64,000 bases of DNA from Phormidium tanganyikae FI6-MK23 (GTDB lineage Bacteria; Cyanobacteriota; Cyanobacteriia; Leptolyngbyales; Leptolyngbyaceae). Under the pieces are notes generated by a model. It did no database searches. It was not told the origin of the DNA and saw nothing but the letters and a program-made list of their open reading frames with translations. Position 1 is the stretch's first letter. The number at the start of each line of letters is the position of its first letter. The translations under genes were made by a program, and so were the position numbers. Below, in pieces: positions 25,992 through 35,652 of the stretch. The stretch covers positions 62,001-126,000 of the forward strand of contig JAHHHU010000004.1 of assembly GCA_019359175.1 (NCBI GenBank). Reading direction: 5' to 3'.

Positions 25992-26780
25992 ATGAGCAAT
26001 CGAATTCGAGTGTTTATTGGCTCAGGAGAAGCAAGTTTAGTCGAGCGCAAGGTTGCAATCTATTCATTGCAAAAGCATACTCAGCGCGATTTAGATATCT
26101 ATGTACTTAACGGAACACATAATGCGATCGAGCTAAATAATCAAGATCCGATTCTGGCTCCTATGTCGCTTAAAACTAAGTATCGAAATGTCACTGAATT
26201 TAGTTTGTATCGCTATTTGATTCCGCAAATTTGTAGCTATCAAGGACGAGCAATTTATATCGATTCTGACACTGTTTGCTTATCAGATATTAGCAAATTA
26301 TTTGAGGCTGATTTGGCTGGAAGTGATTTTTTGGCAAAACGAGAATCAGAAGAGATATGGGGATTAAGCGTGATGCTAATTGATTGCGAAAAATGCCGAT
26401 TCGATTTAGAAACTTACTGTAATGAGATTGATCAAGATCTTTACAGTTATTCTGATTTTAATCAGATGAATTCTCGATTTTTGCGGTATCATTCTTTCTC
26501 GATCGCTGAACTCGATCCCAACTGGAATCAATTCGACTTTTGCGATTCTGATACTAAATTAATTCACTACACGAATCTCTATACTCAGCCTTGGAAGTCT
26601 ATAAATCATCCGTTTGGTGAACTATGGTCTCAGTACTTTGATGAAGCTTTAGAAGCAGGAATTTTAACTGGAAGAGATATTGAGTTAAGTATTCTTCGAT
26701 CGTATGTTCGCCCTGATATTCGTCAAGGTAATCTTTCTAAAAAATCGCTGCGTTCTTTACTCAAGGATCTGCTGAGATGA
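25992..26780 (+). CDS. GT8-like glycosyltransferase
   Basis: 262 residues. Begins NRIRVFIGSGEASLVERKVA and has a DxD motif in RAIYIDSDTVCLSDI (about residue 93), then LIDCEKC and a C-terminal HYTNLYTQPWKSINHPFGELW, typical of GT8-type retaining transferases. No membrane span. It shares its N-terminal framework with the 325-residue protein at 49685-50662 and the remnant at 46932. It follows wzt by 9 bp. Sugar donor unknown. Confidence 0.82.
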   Translation: MSNRIRVFIGSGEASLVERKVAIYSLQKHTQRDLDIYVLNGTHNAIELNNQDPILAPMSLKTKYRNVTEFSLYRYLIPQICSYQGRAIYIDSDTVCLSDISKLFEADLAGSDFLAKRESEEIWGLSVMLIDCEKCRFDLETYCNEIDQDLYSYSDFNQMNSRFLRYHSFSIAELDPNWNQFDFCDSDTKLIHYTNLYTQPWKSINHPFGELWSQYFDEALEAGILTGRDIELSILRSYVRPDIRQGNLSKKSLRSLLKDLLR

Positions 26781-27694
26781 AAACTTCTATTCTTATTAAT
26801 AATTATAATTATCAGGATTATGTGGTTGATGCGATCGAGAGTGCATTAAATCAAATCGTTCCTGCTGATGAGATTGTTGTTGTTGATGATTTTTCTTCAG
26901 ATCTATCGGCTGAAATCCTTAAGAATAAATTTGCTCAATCTCATCAAGTTAAGCTTGTTTTGAAAAACGCAAACGAGGGACAGCTTGCTGCATTCCAAGA
27001 CGGATTGAGTGCATCAACTGGAGATATTATCTTCTTTTTAGATGCAGATGATTTATACCAGAATGATTATATTAAAATTGCTCTCAAGTTCTATCAAGAT
27101 CATTCAGATTGCGACTTTCTCTTTACCAGTGCAGAACTCTTTGGAAACGAAGAACGGATTGCAACTTGCTACGATCGTACTCGCGATCTCGGCTACTCAA
27201 AAATCAGCACAATTTATCGCAGGACTTGGATTGGTCATCGCACTTCTACCCTTTCAATGAAGCGACAGGTATTAAATCAAATCTTCCCAATTCCTTATCT
27301 AGAAGATTGGCGAATTCGGGCAGATGATTGTTTAGCTTATGGAGCCTCGATCGCAAATGCTCATAAATACTATCTCAATACACCGCTCGTTAAATATCGA
27401 GTGCATGGAAGCAACGGATTTTATGGAAAAGCGCGATCGACGGAATATTTCCAGCAATACGATCGAGCCATCGATCGCTTATTCAAATTCTGGATCAACA
27501 AATTCAACTACCCTGAAAACTTAGATCAATTCGCTGCTGAAGAATTTCGCTCTATTCCACGTCCAACACAGCAAGAATTTGAAACATTCTATTCAATCAC
27601 TCGGTGCGCTCATTTTTCCAAGCCGCGCAAAGCTCTCATGTTAATGTTGACCTACCTCTATTTTCTCCGTCATCGCAATTCTTCCGAATGTTGA
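26777..27694 (+). CDS. Family 2 glycosyltransferase
   Basis: 305 residues, GT-A fold. Start KTSILINNYNYQDYVVDAIE, nucleotide-binding IVVVDDFSSDLSAE and a DxD-type motif IFFLDADDLYQND (about residue 93). The C-terminal half includes RTWIGHRTSTLSM and a cytoplasmic helix. Overlaps the upstream gene by four bases (ATGA), so translation is probably coupled. Donor and acceptor unknown. Confidence 0.87.
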   Translation: MKTSILINNYNYQDYVVDAIESALNQIVPADEIVVVDDFSSDLSAEILKNKFAQSHQVKLVLKNANEGQLAAFQDGLSASTGDIIFFLDADDLYQNDYIKIALKFYQDHSDCDFLFTSAELFGNEERIATCYDRTRDLGYSKISTIYRRTWIGHRTSTLSMKRQVLNQIFPIPYLEDWRIRADDCLAYGASIANAHKYYLNTPLVKYRVHGSNGFYGKARSTEYFQQYDRAIDRLFKFWINKFNYPENLDQFAAEEFRSIPRPTQQEFETFYSITRCAHFSKPRKALMLMLTYLYFLRHRNSSEC

Positions 27695-29331
27695 CACCCA
27701 AGGAACTAATTCTACGCCCCAAGCCCGTTCCGCTCTCAGAATTTGACCTTACTCAAACGAATCCATCGCGCATTATTGCCTGTCTCAATCCTCCCGCTGA
27801 AGCAGTTGAGGCAGGACACGCGATCGCAATTCCTGATAGTACTTTCGATGTTGGGCAGATTATCAAACAGCTTTCAACTGAGTTTCAGCCCGACCTTGTT
27901 AGCTTGTCTGCGCGTGTGATGAGCTTCCGACCTCGTGGACTTTACACGCTCAATTGTCCCACTGTCATGAAGTTAGGCGATACTTTTCACCTAGGGGATG
28001 GTGGATTGAGCCAGATGATTCGATACTGTCAGCAACTCGATTGTGATTATCATTGGACATACCAAAGCGCACAGCATTTACATTTCTTTGCTGAAGCAAG
28101 ACTGAAAAATGCGTTTTGGTTACCCGCTTCGATCGTGCTTGATTTGTACGTTCCACAGGCTTTCGAGAAGTCGTATGACGTAATTTTTCGAGGTTCAAAA
28201 TCACAGCTACATTGCTACCGTAATCAAATTTTAGATAAGCTTTGTCGCTCTAAAATTAACATTGATATTCAGACAAAAGACTATATTAACTCTCTACAAG
28301 ATTATGTAAAAGCACACATTGTTGTGAACACAAGCCTAAACGGTGATTTGAATCGACGAGTGTTTGAAGTGTTGATGGCAGGAGGATTTTTGCTTACCGA
28401 TCACATTCGTTCTCAGACAGGTTTATTTGAACTTTTTGAAGAAGGGATTCACTTTGAATGTTACGGCAATGAAGCTGAACTACTCGAAAAAATTCAGTTC
28501 TATCTCGCACACCCTGAACAAGCTGCCCAAATCGCTGTTGCAGGACATCAACAGTTCACCGATCTCTATTCGCCTCAATCAATCCAACAAAAGCTATATC
28601 ACTATATTTTCAACAATGAGATCGAAGCGCCATTTCGACGAGAACACGATCAACGATCGCAAACCCAACTCAAACTTAAAACGCGAATTAAGCTATACGA
28701 ACTGATTCAAGAGCTTCATCGCCTTTATTCAACACTCAGCATTCTGTGTTATCAAATTCAATCTGAGATTGTGGCAGATCTGGTTGATTTACCGCGATCG
28801 GACTTAACCCACATTGTTAAACCGGACAATATCGCGCAAATCAAAACAGCATATACACAAGCTGGAATTCAAGACCAGATTGCTTTACGGTGTGACTTGC
28901 CAACAGATTCTAGCTTCCAACTGATTCTACTTGATGGGGCTCAATCCGTTGATTCATTGCAGCGACAGATTGAAGCCACTGTGCCTTACTTGAGTCAGTT
29001 TGGATTTCTAATCATTGTGCAGCCTCGCTTAAATACGATTCAGCGATTGAATCAGTACTTAGAAAACCATCACTGTTTTCCGATTCAGTTATCAGTAAAC
29101 TTATTTGAGCAAACATACTTTTTAGAACTTGGCAAACACGGACTAATTTATCAAAAAACTATGCCTGAAGGGTATACCGAAACTGTCGATCGTGTGGCAA
29201 ATTTAGCAATAAATCGAATTTCTTCAAAAGAATTGATACAACAACACTTAAAAAACTTGTCGATCGTTCGTGCCTCAATCAATTTTTTGCGCCCGATTCG
29301 CTCTTTGTTGCGTCGATACACCCGCCCATGA
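27688..29331 (+). CDS. CgeB-like glycosyltransferase with methyltransferase-like C-terminal extension
   Basis: 547 residues from the ATG at 27688, which overlaps the upstream stop by seven bases; an open frame extending further upstream (27604) would lie inside the GT2 gene. Residues about 60-310 resemble the GT1/CgeB group: a sugar-nucleotide site near RRVFEVLMAGGFLLTD, followed by HPEQAAQIAVAGHQQF. The last 160 residues (HIVKPDNIAQIKTAYTQAG, then FQLILLDGAQSVDSL) look like a degenerate Rossmann methyltransferase fold. Part of the wzm/wzt operon. Confidence 0.68.
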   Translation: MLTPKELILRPKPVPLSEFDLTQTNPSRIIACLNPPAEAVEAGHAIAIPDSTFDVGQIIKQLSTEFQPDLVSLSARVMSFRPRGLYTLNCPTVMKLGDTFHLGDGGLSQMIRYCQQLDCDYHWTYQSAQHLHFFAEARLKNAFWLPASIVLDLYVPQAFEKSYDVIFRGSKSQLHCYRNQILDKLCRSKINIDIQTKDYINSLQDYVKAHIVVNTSLNGDLNRRVFEVLMAGGFLLTDHIRSQTGLFELFEEGIHFECYGNEAELLEKIQFYLAHPEQAAQIAVAGHQQFTDLYSPQSIQQKLYHYIFNNEIEAPFRREHDQRSQTQLKLKTRIKLYELIQELHRLYSTLSILCYQIQSEIVADLVDLPRSDLTHIVKPDNIAQIKTAYTQAGIQDQIALRCDLPTDSSFQLILLDGAQSVDSLQRQIEATVPYLSQFGFLIIVQPRLNTIQRLNQYLENHHCFPIQLSVNLFEQTYFLELGKHGLIYQKTMPEGYTETVDRVANLAINRISSKELIQQHLKNLSIVRASINFLRPIRSLLRRYTRP

Positions 29332-30866
29332 ACATAAAGCCGATTCAACATTGGAACAGTCTAAACAGCGCGTTCAAAGCCCTGGTTGTGCTCCTGTTGA
29401 TGCTTGGCATCTTTTTCCGGTTTGCATCGCTCGCAGAACGCCCTTACTGGCACGACGAAACCTACACGCTCTTGAGAGTATCGGGATATACGATCGCAGA
29501 TATCACTACACAGCTATTTAACGGACAACTTATCGATCGCTCAGAACTCCTCAAATTTCAGCAAATTGCACCAGAGAAAAATTGGCTAGATATGATTCGC
29601 TCACTGATCACAGAGGAGCCGCATCGTGCGCCACTGTATTACACGATCGTGCAGGGTTGGATGAGATGGTTTGGAAGCGATGTAATTGTTATGCGATCGC
29701 TTTCTGCTTTGATTAGCTTGCTTGTGTTTCCCGCGCTTTATTGGCTTTGTGTTGAACTATTCATGCAGCCGTTCACAGCGTGGATTGCAATCCTATTGAT
29801 GGCTGTTTCTCCGTTTCACGTTTATTATGCTCAGGAAGTTCGAGAATATTCATTGTGGACAGTGACAATCTTGCTGATGTCTGCAGCACTCCTTCGAGCA
29901 ATTCGAGTGCAAACAAAAGCAGCTTGGAGCGTTTACAGTATCACTATCATTTCATCGCTCTACACCTTGATTTTATCGGCTCCTTTAGTAGCTAGTCACC
30001 TTATCCATGTATTGCAGACGCAAAAAAAACGAGCTTTTCTAAAAGCGCTTTTGTTGAGTGAAAGCATTGCTCTACCTTGGTTATCATTTACGCTAATCAA
30101 TTATTCTCAAGTCAAATTGATGAGTGCTTGGATGTTTCAACCCATTCCGATTCAGGAACTACTCAGACACTGGCTCACAAATTTTCAGTTTGTTTTTCTC
30201 ACAGAGAATCTTACTGGAAGGCTAAATTGGCTGTTTGTAAGCGCGCTCGTACTTCTCGTTACCTTAGCTATCAAATCTCTCATTCAACACTCACCAAAAG
30301 CGATTTGGGGCTTTGTTGTTCTATTGACTCTGCCCTTATTTCTCAGTGTTGCAATTCCTGATTTAGTTTGGGGCGGACTTCGATCGACAAACAGCCGCTA
30401 TTTTGTACCGAGCTATCTAGGAATTCAGCTTGCGGTTGCTCATTGGTTCGCTACTCGGATTCAACTGCAAAACCGTCTCCAGCAGATTTATTGGAAGTTT
30501 GTGCTGTTCGCAGTTCTGACAGCAGGAGTCTTGTCCTGCTCGGTGCAAGTGTTTCAAAATCAGATGAGTGAAGATAAAGTCATGGCGAGTTTGATTAATC
30601 GATCGCAAAGCGCGATCGTCATCAGTAACGAAGTCTCTTATCAAGGTGGGGGAACGATCGGTGATATCCTAGCACTTAGCCATTTAGTACACCCTAAAAC
30701 TCAATTCCAGCTTGTAATTCAGCCACAAGTTCCATTGATTCCAAATCAGCCAAATATCTATCTTTATAAGCCTCTAACTTATCTCAAACAAGAACTTCAA
30801 CAGTCTTACCAACTTCAAGCGATTTACAAAGATAAACTATTCCGCCTTTTACCAAATCCGAAATGA
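29328..30866 (+). CDS. GT39-like polytopic membrane glycosyltransferase
   Basis: 512 residues with about ten membrane spans. After the first span comes SLAERPYWHDETYTLLRVS, the first-loop acidic pair (D-E) typical of GT-C enzymes that use polyprenyl-phosphate sugars. Later: SPFHVYYAQEVREYSLW, and a C-terminal soluble tail. It would transfer a sugar on the periplasmic side from a lipid-linked donor. Overlaps both neighbours by four bases, as a coupled operon member. Confidence 0.85.
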   Translation: MNIKPIQHWNSLNSAFKALVVLLLMLGIFFRFASLAERPYWHDETYTLLRVSGYTIADITTQLFNGQLIDRSELLKFQQIAPEKNWLDMIRSLITEEPHRAPLYYTIVQGWMRWFGSDVIVMRSLSALISLLVFPALYWLCVELFMQPFTAWIAILLMAVSPFHVYYAQEVREYSLWTVTILLMSAALLRAIRVQTKAAWSVYSITIISSLYTLILSAPLVASHLIHVLQTQKKRAFLKALLLSESIALPWLSFTLINYSQVKLMSAWMFQPIPIQELLRHWLTNFQFVFLTENLTGRLNWLFVSALVLLVTLAIKSLIQHSPKAIWGFVVLLTLPLFLSVAIPDLVWGGLRSTNSRYFVPSYLGIQLAVAHWFATRIQLQNRLQQIYWKFVLFAVLTAGVLSCSVQVFQNQMSEDKVMASLINRSQSAIVISNEVSYQGGGTIGDILALSHLVHPKTQFQLVIQPQVPLIPNQPNIYLYKPLTYLKQELQQSYQLQAIYKDKLFRLLPNPK

Positions 30867-32035
30867 AGCGCATTATCACTTGTCAGGGAAGTATCCAGTT
30901 TGTTGCTGCGCTGTCAGCGATGTTTTATCGCGATCGCGCTCAGAGTGCAACTTATCAAAACTATCTTGTGATCTACGAGCTTTATGCACCGGAGCAACAG
31001 CACCATGAGTTTGCTGCATTCATTCAGAGCATGGCAGAATCGGTCTGTGATTGGGAAGCGATCGTGTATCTCACGCCAGAGCAACGCGATACGATCGGGC
31101 ATCAGCTAGATTCCACGCCGCCTCACCGCATCTATAACACTGTTCATCAATGGATTGGCTTAGATTACACTGACGAACTTTATCTCTGTCGCAATTGGCA
31201 ATTTACCAATCAATTGCTAATTAATGCTTATCCTACTGCAAGTCGGATTTGTTACGGTGATGGGATTGGGCTGTATTTCTCAGAGCATTCCGCGATCGTG
31301 CGTCGCCCTTTCATACCGCCGCCCACGCCTGACCAATTGTTCGATTGGACTTGGTGGAAAGCGCGATCGCTGTGGCATCGAATCCGCGAACGATTGCAGC
31401 TAAAAACAAAGCTGTATTCGCTGCCGTTTGATGTCGGTTATTTTGTGTTGCCAGATATCTTTGATGAAACGCCACCGATGCCGATCATCAAACTAGATTC
31501 TTCTGAGTTACTCGCACGATTCGAGCAGTTCACATCTTTCGTCGATGTTGCTCAAGTTGCAGAAGTCCAAACCGCGATCGAGCATTCACCCGTTTCGATT
31601 CTGTTGACCTCTAACTTTTCAGAAGGCGATCGCATCTCACAAGACAATGAACTTAAAGCCTACCGAGACTTTCTAACTTCCTATGAAATTCCACCCAATA
31701 GCGTTTTAGTGATCAAACCTCATCCCAGAGACGATCTCAGCAAGATTTATCGCTTGAAAGAAAGCCTATCTGATCTATATCAAAATATTATTCTACTTAC
31801 TGATCTAAATCTATTCTTTCTTCCGTTTGAGGTTTTCTTTCTAAAAGCATTTCAATCTTCTAATATTCGTGTGTTCGCAGTCAGTTCCGCTTGTCTATCA
31901 TTAAAGCTACTCTTTGATGTTCCTAGCCTCATTGGCTTTAATGCTGACATCACGACTCGTTACTTTGATCCAGAATTTGTTGCAGCCCGATTAGAACATG
32001 AGCAGACCTTACACAACGCGATCGCGCGACTTTGA
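30863..32035 (+). CDS. Glycosyltransferase related to the alpha-2,8-polysialyltransferase/GT52 group
   Basis: 390 residues. N-terminal KRIITCQGSIQFVAALSAM, the strand RICYGDGIGLYFS (about residue 128) and VLVIKPHPRDDLSKIYRL near residue 283 are hallmarks of the POLYST/GT52-like GT-B enzymes, with the HP pair expected to bind the nucleotide-sugar phosphate. Cytoplasmic. These enzymes often use CMP-sugars, and a CMP-KDO synthetase is encoded in this window, so CMP-KDO is a possible donor (inference). Confidence 0.65.
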   Translation: MKRIITCQGSIQFVAALSAMFYRDRAQSATYQNYLVIYELYAPEQQHHEFAAFIQSMAESVCDWEAIVYLTPEQRDTIGHQLDSTPPHRIYNTVHQWIGLDYTDELYLCRNWQFTNQLLINAYPTASRICYGDGIGLYFSEHSAIVRRPFIPPPTPDQLFDWTWWKARSLWHRIRERLQLKTKLYSLPFDVGYFVLPDIFDETPPMPIIKLDSSELLARFEQFTSFVDVAQVAEVQTAIEHSPVSILLTSNFSEGDRISQDNELKAYRDFLTSYEIPPNSVLVIKPHPRDDLSKIYRLKESLSDLYQNIILLTDLNLFFLPFEVFFLKAFQSSNIRVFAVSSACLSLKLLFDVPSLIGFNADITTRYFDPEFVAARLEHEQTLHNAIARL

Positions 32036-32086
32036 ATTCTCAGCACAACATGATATGAATCGACTATCAGGTTTTGTGCATCGATT

Positions 32087-32914
32087 ATGATTAGCATTGT
32101 TACACCCATCTATAACGGGGAAAGATTTATTGAATCGTGCCTTCAAACCGTGATCGCGCAGCAGTGTAGCGAAGCTGAGCATCTTCTGATTGATGGAGGT
32201 TCGACTGATAATACAGTGCAGATCATCAAAAGATATGCACAACAATATCCACACATTCGATGGATTTCTGAACCCGATCGCGGTCAATCCGATGCCATGA
32301 ACAAAGGCATTAGACTCGCAAACGGGAATATCATCACCTTTCTGAATGTGGATGACTACTACGAACCCAATGTTCTCAACCAGGTAAGCCAACTGTTTGA
32401 AACGCTACCAGAGCCGAGTTTTGTCGTTGGGAACTGTCAAATTTGGAACGATCAAAACCAAGTGATTGATCTCAACAAGCCTACAAAGCTGAGATTGCTT
32501 GATCTCGTTCTCGGACTAAATGTAAATCCTTACCCTTGTAATCCCTGCGCTTACTTTTACCATCGATCGCTGCATCAGCAAATTGGAGAATACTCGATCG
32601 ACGATCATCACGCGATGGATCTCGATTTCATTCTCCGCGCTGTGCAAGTTGCTCATATTAAATATGTCGATCGTATCTGGGGCAACTATCGCAGAATCGA
32701 AGGCACAAAAACCTTTATCGCAATGGCAGACGGAACCGCCGATCGACGAGTGCGCCAACTACTCCGAAAATATCGCCAGTTTCTTACTCCCATCCAACGC
32801 CTCGAATGGATCGGTTGGAAGTTCTGGCATCAACTCACTACGCTAGCATTGCGCTTACTCAGAGCAATCCGAAAGCTCCTACTCCATATTGTTCTCAATA
32901 ATCCAGCGCGATAG
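32087..32914 (+). CDS. Family 2 glycosyltransferase
   Basis: 275 residues, GT-A fold: ISIVTPIYNGERFIESCLQT, EHLLIDGGSTDNTVQIIKRY, SEPDRGQSDAMNKGIRLANG, and the acidic motif FLNVDDYYEPN. The C-terminus is basic and hydrophobic (LTTLALRLLRAIRKLLLHIV), suggesting membrane association. Last gene of the first export operon. It overlaps the convergent response regulator gene by 36 bp. Confidence 0.88.
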   Translation: MISIVTPIYNGERFIESCLQTVIAQQCSEAEHLLIDGGSTDNTVQIIKRYAQQYPHIRWISEPDRGQSDAMNKGIRLANGNIITFLNVDDYYEPNVLNQVSQLFETLPEPSFVVGNCQIWNDQNQVIDLNKPTKLRLLDLVLGLNVNPYPCNPCAYFYHRSLHQQIGEYSIDDHHAMDLDFILRAVQVAHIKYVDRIWGNYRRIEGTKTFIAMADGTADRRVRQLLRKYRQFLTPIQRLEWIGWKFWHQLTTLALRLLRAIRKLLLHIVLNNPAR

Positions 32915-33517
32915 TTCCGTCCGATTGCTCAATAGCGTCTTTTTCAACATATGGCTGATATGACTCTCGATCGTGCGTTTACTCGCATTCAACCGTTGAG
33001 CAATCTCCAAATTCGATAATCCTTGCGCCACCAATCGCGCCACCGTTAACTCTGTATTCGTCAACTTCACCCCATCCGGTACAGCAATCTTAGATTCCGC
33101 CCGCTTGGTTCGATTTTGCTGCATCAAGTGAGACGATCGCAGCGCCGATTCAATCTGTGCGGTCAACTCGGTTAATTCAAACGGCTTGATCATATAAACC
33201 GTTGCACCAGACCCTAAACCGCGCACTCGATCGTGACTTTGATCCCGCGCCGACAGAAAAATAATCGGAATCCAATTAATCTCTGGCGACTTCCGTACCG
33301 TCTCCGCAAACTTGTACCCATTCATTTCGGGCATGACAATATCCGAGATGATCAAATCCGGTTTCACATCACCCAATAGCTCGATCGCTTGTATTCCCGT
33401 TTCAGCCGTCGTGACTTCATAACCCTGATATGCCAGATATCCAGACATCAATGTCACGAAATTAACATCGTCATCGACCAACAGGATCGCCCCTTTCGTC
33501 TCTGCGTCCAAAGCCAT
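32879..33517 (-). CDS. NarL/FixJ-type response regulator with LuxR HTH
   Basis: 212 residues. Receiver domain: ILLVDDDVNFVTLM, phosphoacceptor in PDLIISDIVMPEMNGY (about Asp55), IFLSARDQ and the switch Lys in VYMIKPFE. The LuxR HTH lies near residues 148-205 (LTNTELTVARLVAQGLSNLEIAQ, then SKRTIESHISHMLKKT). It has no adjacent kinase. Position between two glycan export operons suggests, without proving, local control of them. Confidence 0.92.
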   Translation of the reverse strand: MALDAETKGAILLVDDDVNFVTLMSGYLAYQGYEVTTAETGIQAIELLGDVKPDLIISDIVMPEMNGYKFAETVRKSPEINWIPIIFLSARDQSHDRVRGLGSGATVYMIKPFELTELTAQIESALRSSHLMQQNRTKRAESKIAVPDGVKLTNTELTVARLVAQGLSNLEIAQRLNASKRTIESHISHMLKKTLLSNRTELSRWIIENNME

Positions 33518-34104
33518 AATTGCCGCCGTTCCTAAATTAATTCAAGTCTTACGCAAATTCTCGGACTTCGTTCCTTTCCTTCATACTGCGGTTCTTGCTG
33601 AGTTGTCATCAGCACAAATGTCTGTCCTAAATTTTCCCAGTACCCTGGATTCTACGGAGGCACTTCCGCGTGTTATCCGTAATCCTACGAAGGGCTTCAA
33701 TTCGTATTTTTTTGTTTGAAGTCTATTCTATAGGTTGCTATCAGTTGATTCTTGGCTAAAGCCTTGCAACCTAATTTTTGTTTATTGCGAATTTCTATGT
33801 GTAAATACGGGTTTCTTTCGGCATTCACCTCCGTGTTAATCGTGAAAGCCGCAGCAGCGCTGATTCAGTGGGGGTATAGTTTTCAGTGTTTGGATGTCCG
33901 AGTCGCAGGATAATGCAGCGATTGCAATGGGAAGTAGCGCCAAAACGCTACATAGTAAAGTTTTAGAGCCGCAATTTTACATAAAAATCTTAAAGATTAA
34001 GTTATGCAGGTCATATTCGTTTCTTCCTGATATCAGTATTCACGGTCGTAGTTTTATATAGCTTGATTAAAAAACTTAACGATAGCTTGATGGAGCGGAC
34101 TTCG
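33518..34104. other. Long divergent intergenic region
   Basis: About 590 bp, AT-richer than its surroundings by eye, with no open frame worth calling. It should hold promoters for the response regulator (minus) and the small protein at 34105 (plus). A 6-bp stem GTAGCG/CGCTAC lies at 33934-33951. I see no tRNA, no repeat array and no clear riboswitch-like structure. Confidence 0.5.
34092..34095 (+). promoter_or_regulatory. Shine-Dalgarno site deciding the start at 34105
   Basis: GGAG lies 9 bases before the ATG at 34105. Neither the ATG at 34090 nor the TTG at 34063 has such a site. Confidence 0.55.
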
Positions 34105-34596
34105 ATGGTCAAATCTGATCTCAGTCCCTCCGCCGTAACCTTCAGATTGGTGTTTAGGGAGGTCGAATTGCAGAAGAGGTGTGACCGAAATCGGAATCGT
34201 TCTAAACGGCGGAGTATTTACTGCCCAAAGCATGGCTGTTATTTAGACAGTGTGAGCCAAAAGCATTCTCTTTACGTCGATCGTGCAGAACAGTTACAGG
34301 AACGCGGTCTCGCCCGCCGCCAAGCGCTTCTCGCGGTTGCCGCACATACGACGATTACGCTGAGCGGTGAATGGCTCGAAGCGTTTTGGTGTGACGAATG
34401 CCAATCGCGCCATTGGTATCATGTGCGGCGCTTAGAAAATAATCACTATGAGGCATCGATCGCACCACCAGAGCTATGGCAACAAGCGATCGGAGTCATT
34501 CATCCGCAAGGCAACCCGTCCGTGAGCGAGTTTACTCGCAAAAGTTCTCGCAGAACGACTTATCAAGGGGTCGGAGACTTTAGCTGTCTCCAGTAG
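34105..34596 (+). CDS. Conserved protein of unknown function with Cys pairs
   Basis: 163 residues from the ATG at 34105 (alternatives 34090 and TTG 34063). Visible: YCPKHGCYLDSVSQKH and FWCDECQSRHWYHVRRLE, four cysteines in a zinc-finger-like arrangement, separated by the helical EQLQERGLARRQALLAVAAH and a TTITLSGEWLEAF strand. The C-terminus is basic. I do not recognise the family beyond resemblance to conserved cyanobacterial proteins. It precedes the second wzm gene by about 150 bp. Confidence 0.65.
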   Translation: MVKSDLSPSAVTFRLVFREVELQKRCDRNRNRSKRRSIYCPKHGCYLDSVSQKHSLYVDRAEQLQERGLARRQALLAVAAHTTITLSGEWLEAFWCDECQSRHWYHVRRLENNHYEASIAPPELWQQAIGVIHPQGNPSVSEFTRKSSRRTTYQGVGDFSCLQ

Positions 34597-34749
34597 TTCC
34601 AGTTTGAATGTTCACGCAATCTTTGCGATCGATTCAAAGCACGCAAACTATCTTGAGAACGGAACAGCAAGATCGTCTTTCATCCTTTCAAAATCAACTC
34701 CGAAGATCTTCAGAGCGAGTTGAGTAGTGCAGAGATTTATTGATTACTC

Positions 34750-35652
34750 ATGCGAAGAAACCGACCACGATCGAGACCCACCAGAAACTTACAAGCCGCA
34801 CGATCGCTGCCGCAAGTGGCGGTCTATCACCCCGATAGTCAAATGCTGCATCCACTCCGCTTGGTGAGGGAAATGTGGCGCGATTTATTGATGTCGCGGG
34901 ACTTAGCATGGCAACTGATGCGGCGCGATATTAGCGCGAAGTATCGTCAATCTGTTTTGGGTATTCTTTGGGCATTCTTGCCTGCTTTGATTATGGCAGT
35001 TGGCTTTACTGCTGCTAAAGGAAGCGGTGTCGTCAATATTGGCAATACTGATCTGCCTTACCCGGCTTATATTATGTTCAGCATGACGTTGTGGCAAACG
35101 TTTGTCGAAGCGTTAAATGCACCCGTTCAAGCCGTAGCAACTGCTAAATCAATGCTTTCTCGAATCAACTTTCCGCGTGAAGCATTAATCCTCGCAAAGC
35201 TGGGTGAGATAGGGTTTAACTTTGGCATTAAGTTCGTGTTTATTGTTGCTTTGTTTCTCTGGTTTCAGATTCCCGTGACTTGGAGTGTACTTCTGGCTCC
35301 TGTTGCGCTGATTCACTTGATCGCGTTTGGCACATTTTTAGGATTGCTGTTAGCTCCGATCGGGGCGTTGTATCAAGATGTTTCGATGGGATTAACGCTA
35401 ATCACTGGGCTGTGGCTGTTTATCACGCCTGTGGTGTATCCGATTCCTCAAACTGGGCCTTTTGCGGAGATTGTGAAATTAAATCCGGTTACTCCACTGT
35501 TAGTCACGGTGCGAGAGTTGGCAACGACTGGAATCATTTCCAATCCCACTGGGTTTTGGGTTTGCAGTGCGATCGCGCTTTTTGGCTTACTGTTTGCTTG
35601 GGTCGTTTATCGACTGGCACTCCCGTTTGTTGTTGAGAGGATTAGTTCTTGA
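34750..35652 (+). CDS. wzm: ABC-2 polysaccharide export permease (Wzm type), second copy
   Basis: 300 residues. A basic N-terminus (MRRNRPRSRPTRNLQAAR) precedes the family core RDLAWQLMRRDISAKYRQSV and six membrane spans (LGILWAFLPALIMAVGFTAA, IGFNFGIKFVFIVALFLWF). The C-terminal part has TPVVYPIPQTGPFAEIVKLNPVTP. It is clearly a paralogue of the permease at 23889 but strongly diverged. Paired with the following ATPase gene, whose TTG start overlaps this stop. Confidence 0.92.
   Translation: MRRNRPRSRPTRNLQAARSLPQVAVYHPDSQMLHPLRLVREMWRDLLMSRDLAWQLMRRDISAKYRQSVLGILWAFLPALIMAVGFTAAKGSGVVNIGNTDLPYPAYIMFSMTLWQTFVEALNAPVQAVATAKSMLSRINFPREALILAKLGEIGFNFGIKFVFIVALFLWFQIPVTWSVLLAPVALIHLIAFGTFLGLLLAPIGALYQDVSMGLTLITGLWLFITPVVYPIPQTGPFAEIVKLNPVTPLLVTVRELATTGIISNPTGFWVCSAIALFGLLFAWVVYRLALPFVVERISS

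Noticed and set aside
33518-34104. Hidden RNA gene or riboswitch in the long gap
   Set aside because: Only a 6-bp stem was found; no tRNA cloverleaf, no known riboswitch pattern. A covariance search would be needed to revive the idea.
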